From positions 23,188,001 to 23,252,000 of the forward strand of contig OX344751.2 of the NCBI GenBank assembly GCA_947034885.2: 64,000 nucleotides of DNA, given 5' to 3'. This document shows positions 62,201 to 64,000 of this stretch, piece after piece. This DNA comes from Thuidium tamariscinum (Eukaryota > Streptophyta > Bryopsida > Hypnales > Thuidiaceae). Every line of letters begins with the position of its first letter. The stretch's first letter is position 1. A model generated the notes under the pieces. That model was given only the letters and a program-made list of their open reading frames with translations, did not search any database and was not told the origin of the DNA. The position numbers were made by a program, and so were the translations under genes.

Positions 62201-62677
62201 CAACAATACGCCATTATCACAAAATCTCACGTCAATTGATAGCTTACAAATGAATAATCCTAAAGACCCAATGAATAGCCATAAAGCTCCATGCCAACAT
62301 GGGCCTCTTAGAGGTAAGAAAATGAAGTAGTGAGGTATTGATGTTGCAACCGATAATGATATGTCAAATACATATTTCAATAATATTTTTATTTTATTTA
62401 TAATATGACTATAAATCAATGAGGGGATAATATAACTCCATAATAGTCATAAGAATATTATTTTAATACTTATAAAATTATATTTAACTAAATCAATTTG
62501 AAAATTATAGCTTTATTTTTGAATGTATCAAATGTAATAGGATCAATACAAATATCAGATAGTGATATAGCAGCTGGTATAGTGCTTAAAGGCAAAGAAT
62601 GTGAATCATTGAACAAGCTAAATTTAAACAAGAGATTGTCACAACATTATGCAAATGATTATAATTATCTTCAATGA
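53224..62677 (+). CDS. SLT/SLC13-type transporter with TrkA_C domains
   Basis: Twelve exons: 53224-53509, 53633-53850, 54130-54392, 55446-55689, 56008-56177, 56894-57005, 57340-57504, 58309-58434, 60563-60826, 61079-61192, 61596-62313, 62541-62677. All junctions are GT-AG and in phase, giving ~938 residues. Order: six membrane segments (about 35-255), two TrkA_C-like cytosolic domains (about 257-430), five more segments (to 654), then a polar Gln/Ser/Asn-rich tail. The two halves carry the paired re-entrant motifs LIGASTNLVV and TPTGCSTNIMV, and AFLANIPLVAM opposite LAITNNAAVTIM, typical of divalent-anion (sulfate) transporters. Likely a plasma-membrane Na+/sulfate importer as in the algal SLT proteins; substrate is inferred. 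Alternative end: if the last intron is retained, translation stops at 62,330 (898 residues). Codons are strongly A/T-ending. Confidence 0.88.
54581..54781. mobile_element. CATAACATTCAGTAGC foldback, copy 1 (intron 3)
   Basis: CATAACATTCAGTAGCAT mirrors ATGCTACTGAATGTTATG over a 201-bp body that contains AAGGGTGTGGCATATTCTAC and a mirrored partner. AT lies directly outside both ends. Sits in intron 3 of the transporter gene. Confidence 0.85.
54931..55225. repeat. degenerate inverted repeat in intron 3
   Basis: CTCTCATTGGAGGTCAAA, then CATCCCCTTTTCACACAAAA on the left is mirrored by TTTTGTGTGAAAAGGAGATG and TTTGAACTCCAATGAATA on the right. An old foldback element; ends not resolved. Confidence 0.6.
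55830..55990. repeat. repeat segment shared with 25.49-25.62 kb (intron 4)
   Basis: CAACCAATCATAATGTGCCA and TTGCTTTGGGAACTACACCA and following text match 25,490-25,615. The flanking phrase TTTTTTTGAAAAATCTAATG also occurs twice around it (near 55,800 and 55,970), which may be its target or terminal direct repeat. Confidence 0.6.
56221..56411. mobile_element. CATAACATTCAATAGC foldback, copy 2 (intron 5)
   Basis: CATAACATTCAATAGCA mirrors TGCTACAGAATGTTATG; body 191 bp with GGAGGGTGTGGAATATTTGA and the mirrored partner ATATCACACCCTTCACTG. AA lies directly outside both ends. Confidence 0.8.
56419..56621. mobile_element. TA-flanked foldback MITE (intron 5)
   Basis: CAAGAGAAAGGGGTGTTTTA mirrors TAAAACACCCCTTTTTCTTG, and pairing continues through AGTATAGTCCTAAAGATAA almost to the centre. 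Length is 203 bp, flanked by TA on both sides. It begins eight bases after the previous element. Confidence 0.88.
57577..58064. mobile_element. CATAACATTCAGTAGC foldback, copy 3, interrupted (intron 7)
   Basis: CATAACATTCAGTAGC mirrors GCTACTGAATGTTATG, with CA directly outside both ends. The body is split by the MITE at 57,596-57,872; without it the length (~212 bp) matches copies 1 and 2. The inner part contains GGAATGGTGTGGGATATTCC-like mirrored text. Confidence 0.85.
57596..57872 (+). mobile_element. TA-flanked MITE (AGGTAGGTACACCC family), copy 3, nested
   Basis: TA, AGGTAGGTACACCCAAAAGC, about 235 bp, GCTTTTGGGTGTACCTACCT, TA. It is nested in the foldback at 57,577-58,064 and oriented like the 48.25 kb copy. 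Internal text matches copy 1 at 11.47 kb base for base over long runs. Confidence 0.92.
58683..59811 (+). mobile_element. CACTA-type non-autonomous element with TTAACCCC subterminal repeat (intron 8)
   Basis: The ends are CACTAGTAGAAACC and GGTTTCTACTAGTG, followed inward on both sides by TTTAACCCCTAAAG (58,701) and CTTTAGGGGTTAA (ends 59,618). Once the foldback at 59,619-59,788 is removed, the two ~31-bp termini line up with few mismatches. CACTA ends place it in the CACTA superfamily. No transposase. Flanks TAA/AAA are at best an imperfect 3-bp duplication. Confidence 0.82.
59619..59788. mobile_element. nested foldback MITE, TTAA-flanked (intron 8)
   Basis: TGTGACAAGGCGTAATTTTT mirrors AAAATTTAGGCCTTGTCACA, and the arms continue with TTGACGGGTTTTGCTAGGCA and CATCAAAAGTA to a short loop. 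TTAA lies on both sides. Removing the insert restores GGGGTTAAACAG, the expected terminus of the host CACTA element. TA target use cannot be excluded because it gives the same restored sequence. Confidence 0.85.
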
Positions 62678-64000
62678 TAAAATAGTTGTCTATGACAATC
62701 TATGAAATGAATGCATGCAATAATATTTAGAAAGATTTTTTTATAAACAATCCATTGTTTATTTGATTGATTTTTGGCAACAAGGTTTTAGAAAAGGTGA
62801 TCAAAATTGATTTAAGTTTTAAATAATTTTCTATCACGAGATAGTACTAAACTAGATTTAAGTGATTCAATGCAACAATTCAATTTAATTGTTTATTGAA
62901 GCCTATCATGTTTAGAAAAGTAGTCTGGATACAATATTTGTTTGAGTGTCTCCTAAAGTAGTATTGAGGTTAAAAAATTTAGTGTAATTTTTTATAGCTT
63001 CTATACTTCTATAGTAGAAATTTTGGTTAGTCCTATTAGTATCTTTGAAACGATTTACATTACATACACTATTTGGACAATAGATTGTAATTAATACATA
63101 AATAAGTTGTCAATATATGCAATATTTTTATAATGCATAAATAAGTTGTGAATTTAGAGTCTAAAATAGTAAGGTCCCAATTACAAACCTTATTTTTCAA
63201 TTGAACCATGACTATTGCATCTAGAATGTATCCTAGCTATAGTATTAGAAGTGTTAGTTAAAGAATCTATATTTACATCATTTATTATAAGTTATTAGTT
63301 TGGATGACTTTTATAATAGTAGGTGTTAGGATAGGAAGATGTTTTGATGAATGAAATTGGTGGTTACAAAGGTTACAAATGAACCTTAAATGAAGCTACA
63401 TCTTTTTGAGCATTTTCTCCATCAATATCCTTCTTTCTACACAATCAACTAGGTAATGAATTTTTTGATTTTTTAATAAATTTTGGAAAATCTTTGAATG
63501 TTACCTCAATTCACATGTAAGTGGTTTCATGGTACATACTACTCTTCAACCTTAAAATCAAATGATGTGATGAATGTAGTAAATGTCCGTAGTGTTGTGT
63601 AGTGCAAAAAAATTCCTTCAATTTAAAATTTATTATCAAATGGAGGTTACTTAAATTTGAACTTGATATTCAATTATAATTTTTTGCCAAGCAAAATTTA
63701 TCTTTGAAGGTAAACACTCAAATTGTGGCATCAACAAAAATGTAGTGAATTGTAAAATTGATATAAAACTTATATTTTAATGAAATAATTATGATCCTAG
63801 AAATCTAATGAGATGCAATTATCATGGTACATTTGAACATCAATTCCAAGTCATTTCATTTGTTATTGAAGACAGATTATTGTAAATACTTTTATTTTTA
63901 ATTTTAGGCATAAATGATATTATGTGCGCGCACGCATACAAATATATATATTTGGTAACTACACTCCAAAAAATAAAACTACAAAGGAAAAACCTTGGAA
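62678..64000. other. 3' flank of the transporter gene, nothing recognised
   Basis: AT-rich DNA without a recognisable gene or repeat. A short GTGCGCGCAC palindrome occurs near 63,925. Confidence 0.5.

Noticed and set aside
62045..62419. 124-codon minus-strand frame
   Set aside because: Antisense to exon 11 of the transporter, which fits by phase and splice sites.

Overview
The window looks like nuclear DNA of a non-seed land plant, most likely a bryophyte (moss or liverwort). This is inferred from four things: genes split by canonical GT-AG introns, a plant-type non-specific phospholipase C, an SLT/SLC13-type transporter of the kind known from green algae and early-diverging land plants, and telo-boxes (AAACCCTAA) in front of a duplicated small gene for a probable mitochondrial protein. 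Nothing bacterial, viral or organellar was recognised, and no tRNA, rRNA or CRISPR array was noticed by eye.

Layout. 1-26 kb is AT-rich and gene-poor. It is packed with decayed, mostly non-autonomous mobile elements: elements ending in TTAACCCC, elements ending in GGGTGATTGCAAGAAACA, a ~275-bp TA-flanked MITE, a ~96-bp tandem array with a three-unit higher-order pattern, and a ~1-kb inverted repeat built from ~182-bp units. 26-36 kb is a GC-richer island. It holds a small unrecognised three-exon gene on the minus strand (26.15-26.74 kb), a three-exon phospholipase C gene on the plus strand (28.55-30.81 kb) preceded by four tandem ~135-bp repeats, and copy 1 of the small mitochondrial-type gene (34.2-35.3 kb). 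36-44 kb holds a retroelement-like fragment, a broken leucine-rich-repeat receptor pseudogene and several terminal-inverted-repeat elements. 44-48 kb holds copy 2 of the small gene. 53.2-62.7 kb holds a twelve-exon SLT-type transporter whose introns carry at least seven mobile elements, several nested in one another. The last 1.3 kb is empty.

The genes do not form a pathway. The duplicated gene gives two intact ~101-residue proteins; their coding exons and internal introns are far more alike than their 5' and 3' flanks, which suggests gene conversion. The transporter is reconstructed here by matching phase at every splice junction, giving about 938 residues: six membrane segments, two TrkA_C-like cytosolic domains, five more membrane segments, and an unusual polar tail of about 285 residues.

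The most noteworthy signals are the mobile-element families. Several have diagnostic ends and target-site duplications, and nested copies allow empty target sites to be reconstructed. All functional statements are by recognition only; no database search or alignment was run.
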